From contig CAWIOM010000013.1 in assembly GCA_963837735.1 (NCBI GenBank), forward strand, positions 1 through 64,000: a stretch of 64,000 nucleotides of DNA, read 5' to 3'. Of the stretch, positions 39,503-48,526 are shown piece after piece (position 1 is the stretch's first letter; each line of letters begins with the position of its first letter). This DNA is from VRUE01 sp963837735 (lineage in GTDB: Bacteria; Actinomycetota; Thermoleophilia; Solirubrobacterales; 70-9). The notes beneath the pieces were generated by a model that did no database searches, was not told where the DNA came from, and saw nothing but the letters and a program-made list of their open reading frames with translations. A program made the translations under genes and the position numbers.

Positions 39503-41841
39503 ATGGGTCGTTGGGGGATCCTTTGTGCGGTTGCTATCGCGGCGCTCTTGGCGGTCGTGCCACTCGCCGTCCGCCGCAGGCGGCCCTACCGATTTCGGCG
39601 ACGCCCCCGACGGCGCCAAGGCCGGCTACGCGAGCAGTCCGGGCGTCGTCGGCCACTTCCCCTCCAAGCTTGCCGGCGGCGGCCCGCGCCATGCGGGCAT
39701 CGGCGCCCTGCGCCTCGGGCCGACGACCACCGGCGAGACGGACTCCAGGCAGGTCGACCGAGATCGGGATGACGGCGTCGGCCTCGCCGCGCCGAAGCCC
39801 TGCAAGACGGCGACCCTGACGACCGCGATCAAGGGCAGCCCGACCGTTGCGGCCGGCAAATTCGTCTACGTCAACGCCTGGTTCGACTGGAACCGGGACG
39901 GCGACTGGGCGGACCTGGCGAGCGACGGCTGCGCTTCGGAGTGGGGCGTCCGCAACCTGCCGGTCCCGGCGTCCTCGATCGGCTCGGTGACGATGTTGCC
40001 GATCAAGATCGCCACCGGCAGGCAGGTCAAGGAATTCTGGTACCGGGTCACGATCACCCTCGACGAGGTCCAGATCGACCCGAGCGGGCGCGGGCGCTCG
40101 GTGCCCTATCTGTACGGCGAGACCGAGGACTACCTCCAGCAGCCGGGCGGCGGCATATGGCTCGGCTCGCCACCCGAAGAAACCGAAAAAGAAAAAGAAG
40201 AACGCGAAGAACGGGAAGAAGAAGAAACCGAAGCGAACGAAAGGTTCAGCGTCCGCTGCGTTCCCGGGGTGCGGGTCATCCCGCACGGCGGCAGCACGAC
40301 CTTCTCCTTCCAGTTCGTCGAGGCGAAGCGCAAGGGCAAGGGCAAGGGGAAGGGGCCGATCTTCGGAGAATTTCCCGGGGGGCGCCAGGGAAAGGGATTC
40401 GAGATCAAGGTGCTGCCCTCACCCAACCAGGGTGGGGTGCCACGCGGCCTCGTCCGGGCGAGAGCATTCCGCTTCAAGAGCAAGGACGTCGATCTGCCGA
40501 CGCGCATGCAGACCGTGAACGTGGGGGTCACCTTCTCCCGCGGCAAGGTCACCCGGAAGGTCACCTGCAAGGTGATCATCGTCCACGCGGGCAAGAGCGA
40601 GAAGAAGAAAAAGGGCGGGAAGAGGGGCAAAGGCAAGGGCAAGAGCGGACAGGTCAAGCCCCCGAAGATCCCGCCGCTGAAATGCGAAGGCGGCTGCGGC
40701 GGGGCGCCGACCCCGGCGCCGCCGGCCAAGGGGACGACGCTGACCGATTACGACCTCCACCCGGACGGGACGGCGCGCGTCCACGTGACGCCGACCGACC
40801 CCCTCGAAGGCCTGACGATCCCCCTGCTGCCGCCCAATCCGGTCCCCGTGGACCCGCCGAAGGTGATCGGCGGGCAGCGGCCCGATCGAATGCGAACTGA
40901 TCCCGCTCGAACTGAAAGGCGGGCCTGCCGCCGAGCATTGCCGCCTGATCCCGCCGGGCCCGCCGGAAATCGACTCCTTCTTCGACATCTTCTATGACGT
41001 CTCGCTGAGGGGGCAGATCTCCGGCACCCTCGACAGGGCCGATGGGACGCCCGTGGAGAGCTTCACGGCGCCGCCCGCCCCCCCACCGCCCCTGCCGCAG
41101 CCGATCGACGAAGGGGGGCTGCCGCCCGCTCCTTCGGCCACCGGCTCGGGCACTCTCACCCCCGGAAGCGCGAACGCAAACGCCGTCGACTTCGACGTCG
41201 AATTCGCCGTCCAGAACACGACGTTGACCCGGTTCCTGATCCAGGTGCCGATGTCGATGAAAGTGGTCAGCGGCGGTGCCTCGGGCTTCACCTGCGCGGT
41301 CATCGACTTCAAAGTGGGCGTTGAACGCGCGATCGAATGCGAAGGCGCGATTGAAAGCGGCCAATCGATCCAGGGGGGCTTCGAGCTCAACGGCCCGCGA
41401 CCGAGCCAGCTGACGAACAGCACCAAACTGTTCGGCTTCGCCGGCGAAAGCGAGGAATACGGCCCCTTCGACCTCAATCAGGCGCCCAACCCAAGCGGCT
41501 CCGGCATGTTCAGCGGCGCCGGTAACACGAGGAACTTCACGGTGACGCTCAATGCCTTCGCCGCCCTCGACGAATTCCTGCTCGACTTCCCGGAAGGCGT
41601 CCAGGTCCAGAGCGGCTCCGTCAGCGCCCCGGCCGCCACGTTCAACTGCGTGAAAGCGATGACCACCGAAGCCGACAACGGCCTCAAATGCAGCGGCAGC
41701 GTGGTCAGCGGCCAGCAGATCCAGGGCAGCTTCCAGACGGCGGCCGCCCAGGCCCCGGGAACCCTGGCGGCGACGGAACTGTTCGGCGACGGCCCCGCCT
41801 CCCCCCTGATCGGGCCGTTCTCGATCTCCGAAGGCCCCTAG
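39503..41841 (+). CDS. large secreted GEVED-domain protein (two frameshifts)
   Basis: About 778 residues. Signal peptide WGILCAVAIAALLAVVPLAV, then a GEVED domain (GPTDFGDAPDGAKAG ... GPRHAG ... VDRDRDDGV, VYVNAWFDWNRDGDWAD, YGETEDYL). A Glu/Lys-rich linker follows, then a Lys-Gly-rich middle region and two beta-sandwich-like repeats near the end (VDFDVEFAVQNTTLTRFL and FTVTLNAFAALDEFLLDFP, each followed by a Cys-containing SG-x-I-x-G element). Surplus C near 39571 and surplus G near 40872 separate three frames; removing them gives a continuous protein (3n+2). Function unknown, probably surface adhesion or matrix. Confidence 0.75.
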
Positions 41842-41873
41842 CACCCCCGGAATCGGGACGGCCCGGGAAACAG

Positions 41874-41960
41874 CGGAGGGGGTGGGATTCGAACCCACGA
41901 GCGCCTTGCGACGCCAACAGTTTTCGAGACTGCCCCGTTCAACCACTCCGGCACCCCTCC
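41874..41960 (-). tRNA. tRNA-Ser (anticodon CGA)
   Basis: 87 nt. GGAGGGG/CCCCTCC acceptor, anticodon loop GTCTCGAAAAC, long variable arm GGCGTCGCAAGGCGCTC, T-arm GTGGGTTCGAATCCCAC, discriminator G, no CCA. Confidence 0.95.
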
Positions 41961-42058
41961 GGGATATCTCGGCAGCTGATGCTAGCGAATGCGCCGCAGA
42001 CCGCGCAGCAGAGCGCCGCGCTTCGGTGCCCCGCGGCAGGCCCTCCGCCGATGACCGA

Positions 42059-42086
42059 TTGACAGTTTGTCGATTACCACTAGCCT
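42059..42086 (+). promoter_or_regulatory. putative sigma-70-type promoter
   Basis: TTGACA, 16-bp spacer, TAGCCT, and ATG 42097 ten bases downstream, so the transcript would have a very short leader or none. Confidence 0.55.
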
Positions 42087-42096
42087 GGATGCCGTC

Positions 42097-42708
42097 ATGC
42101 TTCTCCGTGCGATCCCAATCGGATTGGCCTTTATGGGGGTGGCAGCCGCCTCGGCGCTGCCCGCCGGGGCGCGAACTGCCGCCTATGACAGCCTGAGCGG
42201 GGCCAGGCCGGCGGCCGCCCATGGGACTGGAAGACACGCTGTCTGCTCGAGACTCCATCGTCAGCGTCGGCGCTGCCACCAGCATCGCTCCCCGAGCGGG
42301 GGCGCCAACAGCCCGGGCGGGGATTCATCCCAAACCACAGCGCCTCCACCAACGCCCGCGCCGCTCGACACCACGCCTCCGAAGTTCGCCGGCCTGGAAG
42401 AAGCCTTCGCCTGCACCCCCGGGCCGCAACGACCCGGGCAGACCACTCCCGTCATGTTGACCTGGCAGGCGGCGAGCGACGAAATCACGCCGGCCTCGCT
42501 GATCGTCTACGACATCTACATGTCAATGAGGCAAGGTGGCGGGGACTTCTCGGCGCCGACCTGGACCGCACCTCCGGGCGCGACCGCCTTCGAGACGCCC
42601 GGCCTGCCCTCGCACGGAACCTTCTACTTTGTGGTGCGGGCCCGCGATCAGGCGGGCAACGAGGACGCCAACACGGTCGAGCGCCAGGGCGTCGATCCCT
42701 GCCTCTGA
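42097..42708 (+). CDS. secreted protein with fibronectin-III-like domain
   Basis: 203 residues. Signal LLRAIPIGLAFMGVAAASALPAGA, a low-complexity linker with a Thr/Pro-rich end (SSQTTAPPPTPAPLDTTPPKF), then a domain with VMLTWQAASDEITPASLIVYDIYMSM, GTFYFVVRARDQAGNEDANTVERQGVDP, the pattern of an FnIII module. The linker region 42200-42310 reads oddly (HRQRRRCHQHRSP), so a compensated pair of indels there cannot be excluded. A promoter lies 10 nt before the start. Confidence 0.65.
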   Translation: MLLRAIPIGLAFMGVAAASALPAGARTAAYDSLSGARPAAAHGTGRHAVCSRLHRQRRRCHQHRSPSGGANSPGGDSSQTTAPPPTPAPLDTTPPKFAGLEEAFACTPGPQRPGQTTPVMLTWQAASDEITPASLIVYDIYMSMRQGGGDFSAPTWTAPPGATAFETPGLPSHGTFYFVVRARDQAGNEDANTVERQGVDPCL

Positions 42709-42786
42709 GACTCTCGCGCTCGAGGTGGTCGGCAAGCATCGCCGCCGCCTCATCCTCGTTTGCCCGGCCAGATCGCGAAGCAGGGC

Positions 42787-43485
42787 TCAGCGCCGGAAGT
42801 CCCAGCGGAAAAGGAGATCGATGCCGGCCATCGTGTAGCCGTCGACCCGCGGTTCGCCGACTCCCGTCCGCGGGTACCAGCCGTTGACCAGCGGCGCCCC
42901 GGGGGCGATGTTTCCGACCGCATCGGTCAGGTGCAGCGGCAAAGTCCCGGGGCCGACGGCACTGAGCGCGACGCCGTCGGTGGAATGGATGCGGTTCTGG
43001 ATCGCCTTGCTACGGACGTCGAAGACGGGGACGTTGGCCTTGAGCGTGGTAACGGCGTTCGCCTTCGGGCGAAAGGCCCGGCCGACGTAGCGGGCCGTAC
43101 AGCAGGTGTAGGTGCCCGGCAGGTCGGTGCCGTCGATCGTGCTTACGCGGCTGGAGCCGGTCAGGATCGTCAGTCGCAGTCTCGCCGGGTTGGGGCCCGA
43201 CTTCACCTGGATGCGCTTGATCCGGCCACTCGCCGGCACGAGGGAGGTCGGCTTCAGCGAGTTGACGTAGCCGCCGTGGCGGTAGGTGCAGGAGCGCTGG
43301 TTGGTCGGCGCCAGTTCGACCCCACCGATCGGGCCGAGGATCAGCGCCGACTCGCAGCCGTAGGCCGCGTTGGCCGCGCCCCTCATCGAGCTGCCAAACC
43401 AGGTGGCCGAGGCGAGAGGCGCGAACGTCAGCGCGACAGAGGTGACGAGGATCGCCGCGAGCACGGCGGGACGATGGACGAGCAT
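42787..43485 (-). CDS. secreted hypothetical protein
   Basis: 232 residues. Signal peptide AVLAAILVTSVALTFAPLASA, then a beta-rich protein: YGCESALILGPIGGVELAPTNQRSCTYRHGGYV, IKRIQVKSGPNPARLRLTILTGSS, FRPKANAVTTLKANVPVFDVRSKAIQN, and an end WYPRTGVGEPRVDGYTMAGIDLLFRWDF. No family recognised; the RLRLTILTG/VPV layout recalls jelly-roll domains of exported proteins. Divergent to the glycosyltransferase gene. Confidence 0.6.
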   Translation of the reverse strand: MLVHRPAVLAAILVTSVALTFAPLASATWFGSSMRGAANAAYGCESALILGPIGGVELAPTNQRSCTYRHGGYVNSLKPTSLVPASGRIKRIQVKSGPNPARLRLTILTGSSRVSTIDGTDLPGTYTCCTARYVGRAFRPKANAVTTLKANVPVFDVRSKAIQNRIHSTDGVALSAVGPGTLPLHLTDAVGNIAPGAPLVNGWYPRTGVGEPRVDGYTMAGIDLLFRWDFRR

Positions 43486-43563
43486 GGCGGATCCCCGATC
43501 CTAGCGAGGGCGGGATCAATCGCATGGCTCAAGCAGCGGCGCCGGGATACCGACCAGATATGT

Positions 43564-45504
43564 GTGGGCCAGGCCGAGCAGACCCGATTCGGGCGATTCT
43601 TCGATCGCCGGCCCCTGCTCCTGCGCGGAGTGGCCCTGGCCGCCCTGCTGTGGGGGCTCGGCTATCTCGTCTGGCGGATCGGCTGGAGCGCCGAAGGGGC
43701 GAGCCCTCTTGCCTTCGGGATGCTGCTGGCGACAGAGATCTACGGCATCTGGGCGCTGGCGACCCTGACCTGGTTCTCCTGGTCACGCCGGCCCGCCGAG
43801 CGCCCCCCGGCGACCCCGGGACACGCCGTCGACGTCTACGTCTGCACCTACGACGAGCCCGCCGAGGTCGTCGCCGCCACCCTGGCCGGCTGCCGCGCGC
43901 TCACCTACCCCCACACGACCTGGCTGCTCGACGACGGCCGCCGGCCGCAGATGCGGGAGCTGGCGGAGCTGGCCGGCGCCGGCTACCTGACCCGCCCCGA
44001 CAACTCGCACGCGAAGGCCGGCAACATCAACGCCGCCCTGCCGCGCACCGCCGGCGACCTGGTCCTGATGCTCGACGCCGATCACGTGCCGATGCCCGAC
44101 GCGCTGGACGCGCTGGTCGGCTACTTCGACGACGAGGAGATCGGCCTCGTGCAGAGCCCGCACGACTTCTTCAACCACGACTCGGTCCAGCACTACGTCG
44201 TCGGCCGCCACGAGCAGTCGCTCTTCTACCGCGTCATCTGTCCCGGCAAGGACCGCCACGGCGCCGCCTACTGGTGCGGCTCCGCCGCGCTGATCCGCCG
44301 GGCGACGCTGCTCGAGATCGACGGGGTCGCCACGGAGACGATCGCCGAGGACTTCCACACGACCATCCGCATGCAACGGCACGGCTGGCAAACCCGCTAC
44401 CACGACGAGGTGCTCGTCCAGGGCCTTGCCCCGCACGACCTCGACGGCTACCTCCTGCAGCGCGACCGCTGGGCGCGCGGCAACCTCGCCGTCTTCACCC
44501 TGCCGGAGTCCCCCCTGCGGGCGAGCGAGCTGCGCCCCCTCCAACGCCTCTCCTACTTCGCCAGCCTCGCCGCCTACCTGGCGCCGCCGATGCGCCTGCT
44601 CCTGCTGCTGACGCTGGCGCTCGTGCTCTGGACGGGGGCTCTGCCGATGAAGATCAGCGTCGTCGCCCTGGCGACCCTCTGGCTGCCGTATCTGGTCCTC
44701 AACCTCGGCGCCGGTGGCGCGCTCTCGCGCGGATTCATGCGGATCGGCGAGACCGCCCATTACGAGCTGCTGACGATGGAGATCTACACCCGCGCCCTGC
44801 GCTGCATCCTCCGGCCCGGCCACACCGCCTTCAAGGTGACCCCGAAGCAGGGCAGCGACGGCGGCGGCCTTGGCGCCCTGCGGCGGCTGCACCTGGTCCT
44901 CCTCTGCGCCGTGCTGCTCGCCGGCGGCACCGTCCTGCGCCTGCTCGACCTGGTCGGCGCCGGCCCGCTCCCGGACCTGCCCGGGATCGCGATGGTGATC
45001 GTCCCCCTGCTCGGCCTCTTCGAGCTGAGGCGGGTGCTGAAGACGCTGCTGGCGGTCAGCCGGCGCCGGCAGCGGCGCCTCGTCTACCGCTTCGAGGGGG
45101 ACGCGCCGGCCGACCTCTACTCGCCCCAGGGCCACGTCGGCGGCAGGCTGATCGACGCCAGCGCCGCCGGGGTCGGCCTGGTCACCGAGGCGCCGCTCGA
45201 GATCGGCGCCCGCCCCGCCGTCCTCCTCGAGCTGCTCGACGCAGCGCAGCGGCCGCACGAAGTCGCCGTGCAGGTCGAGATCCGCTCCTGCCGGGCGAGC
45301 GACCACGGCTATCTGGTCGGAGCGACGATCGTCGACATCGACCCCGAGTCCCGCATGTGGCTGATGGAGTGGTGCTATGTCGTCTGCAGCCACGAGCGAC
45401 TGCGCGGCCATCGCCCGTCGGCGCGCGCCTCCGAGCGGGAGCCGATCGTCATCCGCCTGCCCGACGAGCAGCCCGTGCCGGTGCCGCTGGCCCTCGCCGC
45501 CTGA
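43564..45504 (+). CDS. cellulose-synthase-like glycosyltransferase with PilZ domain
   Basis: About 646 residues. Two N-terminal membrane helices, then a GT2 catalytic domain with WLLDDGRRP, VLMLDADHVPMPD (D-x-D), ETIAEDFHTT (the acidic acceptor motif) and LQRDRWARGN (Q-x2-R-W). Several membrane helices follow. The C-terminal PilZ domain has RRQRRLVYRF and LIDASAAGVGL (D-x-S-x2-G), so activity is probably switched on by c-di-GMP. The product is likely an extracellular beta-glucan. GTG 43564 is the best start; the frame is open further upstream but antisense to the secreted protein gene. Confidence 0.9.
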   Translation: MGQAEQTRFGRFFDRRPLLLRGVALAALLWGLGYLVWRIGWSAEGASPLAFGMLLATEIYGIWALATLTWFSWSRRPAERPPATPGHAVDVYVCTYDEPAEVVAATLAGCRALTYPHTTWLLDDGRRPQMRELAELAGAGYLTRPDNSHAKAGNINAALPRTAGDLVLMLDADHVPMPDALDALVGYFDDEEIGLVQSPHDFFNHDSVQHYVVGRHEQSLFYRVICPGKDRHGAAYWCGSAALIRRATLLEIDGVATETIAEDFHTTIRMQRHGWQTRYHDEVLVQGLAPHDLDGYLLQRDRWARGNLAVFTLPESPLRASELRPLQRLSYFASLAAYLAPPMRLLLLLTLALVLWTGALPMKISVVALATLWLPYLVLNLGAGGALSRGFMRIGETAHYELLTMEIYTRALRCILRPGHTAFKVTPKQGSDGGGLGALRRLHLVLLCAVLLAGGTVLRLLDLVGAGPLPDLPGIAMVIVPLLGLFELRRVLKTLLAVSRRRQRRLVYRFEGDAPADLYSPQGHVGGRLIDASAAGVGLVTEAPLEIGARPAVLLELLDAAQRPHEVAVQVEIRSCRASDHGYLVGATIVDIDPESRMWLMEWCYVVCSHERLRGHRPSARASEREPIVIRLPDEQPVPVPLALAA

Positions 45505-45716
45505 GCCTCGCGATCGACTCCGACAACGTCGCCGCCTACCGGGCCCACTCGAAGGCGATGGCGCACGGCACGCCGATCGCCGAAGCCGCGATCGACGGCT
45601 TCAGCGATTGGCAGGTCGTCGAGGCGATCGAGCGGATGTGGTCGGTGGGGACCCAGATCGAGCAGGAGGCCGGCGACGAACTGCCGGCGCAGCCCGCCCG
45701 CTCTCCTCGGCGCTGA
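45501..45716 (+). CDS. small hypothetical protein, apparent CTG start
   Basis: 71 residues: LAIDSDNVAAYRAHSKAMAHGTPIAEAAIDGFSDWQVVEAIERMWSVGTQ and a Pro/Arg tail. The composition is protein-like and the frame starts within the stop of the glycosyltransferase gene (CTGA overlap). No ATG, GTG or TTG is in a better place, though an internal ATG gives a shorter version. A similar CTGA junction occurs at the ArfB-like gene. No family recognised. Confidence 0.5.
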   Translation: MSLAIDSDNVAAYRAHSKAMAHGTPIAEAAIDGFSDWQVVEAIERMWSVGTQIEQEAGDELPAQPARSPRR

Positions 45717-45739
45717 GCGACGCGCTCGGGCCGCTGAAG

Positions 45740-45829
45740 CGGAGAGGGTGGGATTCGAACCCACGAGGCGGGTTAACCCCGCCCACGCGATTTCCAATCG
45801 CGCTCCTTAAGCCACTCGGACACCTCTCC
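45740..45829 (-). tRNA. tRNA-Ser (anticodon GGA)
   Basis: 90 nt. GGAGAGG/CCTCTCC acceptor, anticodon loop GATTGGAAATC, long variable arm with GCGGGGTTAACCCCGC, T-arm GTGGGTTCGAATCCCAC, discriminator G, no CCA. It lies just upstream of tadA, whose product modifies another tRNA. Confidence 0.95.
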
Positions 45830-45850
45830 GGGTCTGCACAGGGTATTGGC

Positions 45851-46324
45851 TCACCCGCCGCGGCGGGCGGCGAAGAACTCGCGCAGGAGCTCCGCGCAGG
45901 GCTCGGCGAGCAGGCCGGCGGCGACCTGCGGGCGATGGTTGAGAGCCGGCTCGCCGAGCACGTCGAGGACGCTGCCGGCGGCGCCCGCCTTCGGGTCCGA
46001 CGCCCCGTAGACGACGGTCGGGATGCGGGCGAGGACGATCGCCCCGGCGCACATCGCGCAGGGCTCGAGGGTCACGTAGAGGGTGGTGCCGGGCAGGCGC
46101 CAGCCGCCCAGCGCCGCGGCCGCCTCGCGGATCGCGAGCAGCTCGGCGTGAGCGGTGGGGTCGCCGCGCAGCTCGCGCTCGTTGCCCGCCGCCCCCAGCG
46201 GCTCGCCGCCCCGGGCGATCACGGCGCCGATCGGCACGTCGCCGTGGCCGGCCGCCGCCCGCCCGCGCTCGATCGCCAGCCCCATCAGCCGCTCGTCGGT
46301 GGAATTGAATGCGCCGTTCGTCAT
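45851..46324 (-). CDS. tadA: tRNA adenosine(34) deaminase
   Basis: 157 residues. Zinc site DPTAHAELLAIREAA (H-A-E) and TLYVTLEPCAMCAGAIVLARI (P-C-x2-C) are intact; VVYGASDPKAGAAGSVLDVLGEPALNHRPQV is the TadA-specific region. It converts A34 to inosine in tRNA-Arg(ACG). The start MTNGAFNS gives slightly more than the usual length. It lies 21 nt from tRNA-Ser(GGA) on the same strand. Confidence 0.9.
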   Translation of the reverse strand: MTNGAFNSTDERLMGLAIERGRAAAGHGDVPIGAVIARGGEPLGAAGNERELRGDPTAHAELLAIREAAAALGGWRLPGTTLYVTLEPCAMCAGAIVLARIPTVVYGASDPKAGAAGSVLDVLGEPALNHRPQVAAGLLAEPCAELLREFFAARRGG

Positions 46325-46422
46325 CGGACCCGGGAGTATCGGGAAGCAACAACTTAGCCAGCCACCCGGTGTTAGCTGAATGCCCGCTCGAAAGCAGGGA
46401 ATATGCGGGTCCGGCTGGATAG

Positions 46423-47793
46423 ATGAGACGACTTTTCGCGACTGCCCTTGCCCTTGCCCTGCTCGCCGCCTGCGCGGCTGCCGGGTCGTCGCCCGCTGCG
46501 CCGCACCGCATCAGCGTCGCGCCGGCGCGGGAATTCGTCCCCCATGAGCTGATCTTCAAGCTCGCCGGCGAGCGCACGCCGCACACCCGCGCCCTGCCCG
46601 GCGGGATCGACGTCCGCGACGCCGCCGAGGCCCTGCGCCGCCGCCCGGGCGTGCAGTACGCGGTTCCCAACTACCTCGCCACCGCCTCCGCGGACGTGCC
46701 GGCGCCGGTGCCCAACGATCCCGGCACGCTGCCGGGGCTGCGCGGGGTGCCCGGCGGCTGGGTCCTGAAACAGTGGAGCTTCCTGCCCTCGGCGGGCCTG
46801 GGAACGCCGCTCCTGCCGACCTCGCCGGGCGGCATCGACGCGCCCTCTGCCTGGGCGAACCTGAACGCCGTCGGCCGGGCGGGCGCGCGCGGCATCACCG
46901 TTGCGGTCCTCGACACCGGGATCGCCTACCGGGCCCTCGGCAGCCGCTTCCGGCGCAGCCCCGACTTCACCGCCGGCCAGTTCGTCAAGGGCCACGACTT
47001 CGTCGACGACGGCGGCATGCCGCTGGACCGCAACGGCCACGGGACGCACGTCGCCGGGACGATCGCCGAGAAGACCAACAACGGGATCGGCCTCGTCGGC
47101 CTCGCCTACCGGGCGAAGCTGATGCCGGTCAGGGTCCTCGACCGCCTCGGGCGCGGGCGCGCCGACGAGATCGCCGCGGGGATCAGGTTCGCGACCGACC
47201 ACGGCGCCGACGTGATCAACATGAGCTTCAATTTCGGCTGCGGAAAGAAGGTGCCGAGCGTCACCCAGGCGGTCCACTACGCGACCCACCGTGGCGTCGT
47301 CCTCGTCGCCTCGGTCGGCAACCTCGGCTCGGAGTCCTGCGTCTCGCCGCCGGCGACGATCACCGGTGTGATCGGCGTCGGCGGGAGCACCGAGGGCGGC
47401 TGCGTCGGCAACTACTCGCTGAGCGGCAAGGACGTCGACATCGTCGCCCCCGGCGGCGGCGAACCGGGCACGGCCTGCCCGTCGGTGCTCGCGGGGCCGA
47501 TCTTCCAGGTCACCTTCAAGGGCGCCAAGGAGCGCCGCTTCGGCGAGCCGGCGGACTACGTCGGCACCTCGATGGCCGCCGCCCACGCCTCCGGGGTCGC
47601 CGCAATGGTGCTGGCCGGCGGCCTGATCGACCGCAGCAAGAAGGGCGGCTCGGTGCAGGCCCAGGTGGCGACGCGGCTGAAGAAAACGGCGCGCAGCCTG
47701 GGGGCCTCCCCCCTGCTCCAGGGGGCCGGCCTGATCGACGCCGGCCGGGCGACCGACCCGGAGTGCCAGCTCGCCTGCTTCGCCGAACGCTGA
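46423..47793 (+). CDS. S8 family serine protease (subtilase), exported
   Basis: 456 residues. Lipoprotein-like signal (FATALALALLAACAAAG), an N-terminal propeptide-like domain (FVPHELIFKLAGERTPHTRALPGGIDVRDAAEALRRRPGVQYAVPNYLA), then the catalytic triad: Asp in TVAVLDTGIA, His in NGHGTHVAGTIAEK, Ser in VGTSMAAAHASGVAAM. The oxyanion stretch SVGNLGSESC replaces the common A-G-N. It probably digests extracellular protein, supplying peptides for the ABC importer; that link is speculative. No strong RBS is apparent. Confidence 0.9.
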   Translation: MRRLFATALALALLAACAAAGSSPAAPHRISVAPAREFVPHELIFKLAGERTPHTRALPGGIDVRDAAEALRRRPGVQYAVPNYLATASADVPAPVPNDPGTLPGLRGVPGGWVLKQWSFLPSAGLGTPLLPTSPGGIDAPSAWANLNAVGRAGARGITVAVLDTGIAYRALGSRFRRSPDFTAGQFVKGHDFVDDGGMPLDRNGHGTHVAGTIAEKTNNGIGLVGLAYRAKLMPVRVLDRLGRGRADEIAAGIRFATDHGADVINMSFNFGCGKKVPSVTQAVHYATHRGVVLVASVGNLGSESCVSPPATITGVIGVGGSTEGGCVGNYSLSGKDVDIVAPGGGEPGTACPSVLAGPIFQVTFKGAKERRFGEPADYVGTSMAAAHASGVAAMVLAGGLIDRSKKGGSVQAQVATRLKKTARSLGASPLLQGAGLIDAGRATDPECQLACFAER

Positions 47794-47821
47794 GCGGGGC
47801 CCGCCCCGGCGGCGGTGCGGC

Positions 47822-48266
47822 TCAGGTCGTGCGGACGATGATCACGCTGCAGGGGGTGTGATGGGCAACCTTGTTGGGGACGCTGCCGAGCAGGAAGCGC
47901 CGTGCCCCGGCCATGCCCTTGTTGCCGACCACGATCAGGTCGGCCTTGGTCTGCTCGGCGACGCTGAGGATCGCCTCGGCGGCATCGCCCTCGACCGGGT
48001 GGGTCTGGGCCTCGATCCCCTCCTTCTTGGCCTCGGCGGCCGCCGCGTCGAGGACCAGGTTGACGTCCTCGCGGGGGCCGAGCTCGTACTGGACGTCGGC
48101 CGGAGCGTCGCGCTGCTCGGCGTCGGACGCGCCGCTTCGGGGCCGGCGCGTAGGCACTGACGATGCTGAGCGTCGCGCCCGAGAGCCTGGCGAGGTCGGT
48201 CGCCTGGCGAAGCGCCTCCGCGGCGGTCTCCGAACCGTCGGTTCCAACCACAATTCGAGTGAACAC
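47822..48266 (-). CDS. universal stress protein UspA (frameshift near 48140)
   Basis: About 147 residues. MFTRIVVGTDGSETAAEALRQATDLARLSGATLSIVSAYAP is the UspA start, and ADLIVVGNKGMAGARRFLLGSVPNKVAHHTPCSVIIVRT holds the ATP-binding G-x2-G-x9-G-S pattern. Between them the frame shifts after APAPKR; removing one C near 48140 gives ASDAEQRDAPADVQYELGPRED. Length 445 (3n+1) agrees. Role: nucleotide-binding stress protein. It converges with the subtilase gene across a 28-nt gap. Confidence 0.85.
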
Positions 48267-48303
48267 GCCCCGCCTCCTTGTCGGTCGCTGAACGGCGCTG
48301 ATA

Positions 48304-48480
48304 CTAACGCCGCGGCTGGGCCTCGTCGTTAACGCCGCGCGTCGCCTGCCCGGGCAGGCCGCGGAAGCCGTCGCCGAGGATTTCCGTCGGCGTCGTCGCC
48401 AGGCGGACGATCGCGATCGCCATCGAGGCCAGCAGGCAGAGGATCAGGATCGTCATCCCGGCTTTCCACAGCGAGGGCAC
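48304..48480 (-). CDS. small single-pass membrane protein
   Basis: A 58-residue frame: MPSLWKAGMTILILCLLASM, then AIAIVRLATTPTEILGDGFRGLPGQATRGVNDEAQPRR. One hydrophobic helix (about residues 9-26) precedes a polar C-terminus. Codon third positions are GC-rich as in the neighbours and the frame fills the gap between uspA and the MBL gene. GTG 48480 without a strong RBS; ATG eight codons later is the alternative. No homology known to me. Confidence 0.55.
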   Translation of the reverse strand: MPSLWKAGMTILILCLLASMAIAIVRLATTPTEILGDGFRGLPGQATRGVNDEAQPRR

Positions 48481-48526
48481 GGGCCGCAGACTAGCCGCGG
48501 GAGGACGGCGGGTTTAGGGTTGGCGC

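Noticed and set aside
41053..41841. Independent plus-strand gene downstream of the GEVED protein
   Set aside because: It has no signal peptide or RBS, and its frame continues from the upstream protein after correcting an extra G at about 40872.
42760..43563. Extension of the glycosyltransferase frame far upstream
   Set aside because: The stretch is antisense to a secreted protein gene with a good signal peptide and has no membrane or GT features.
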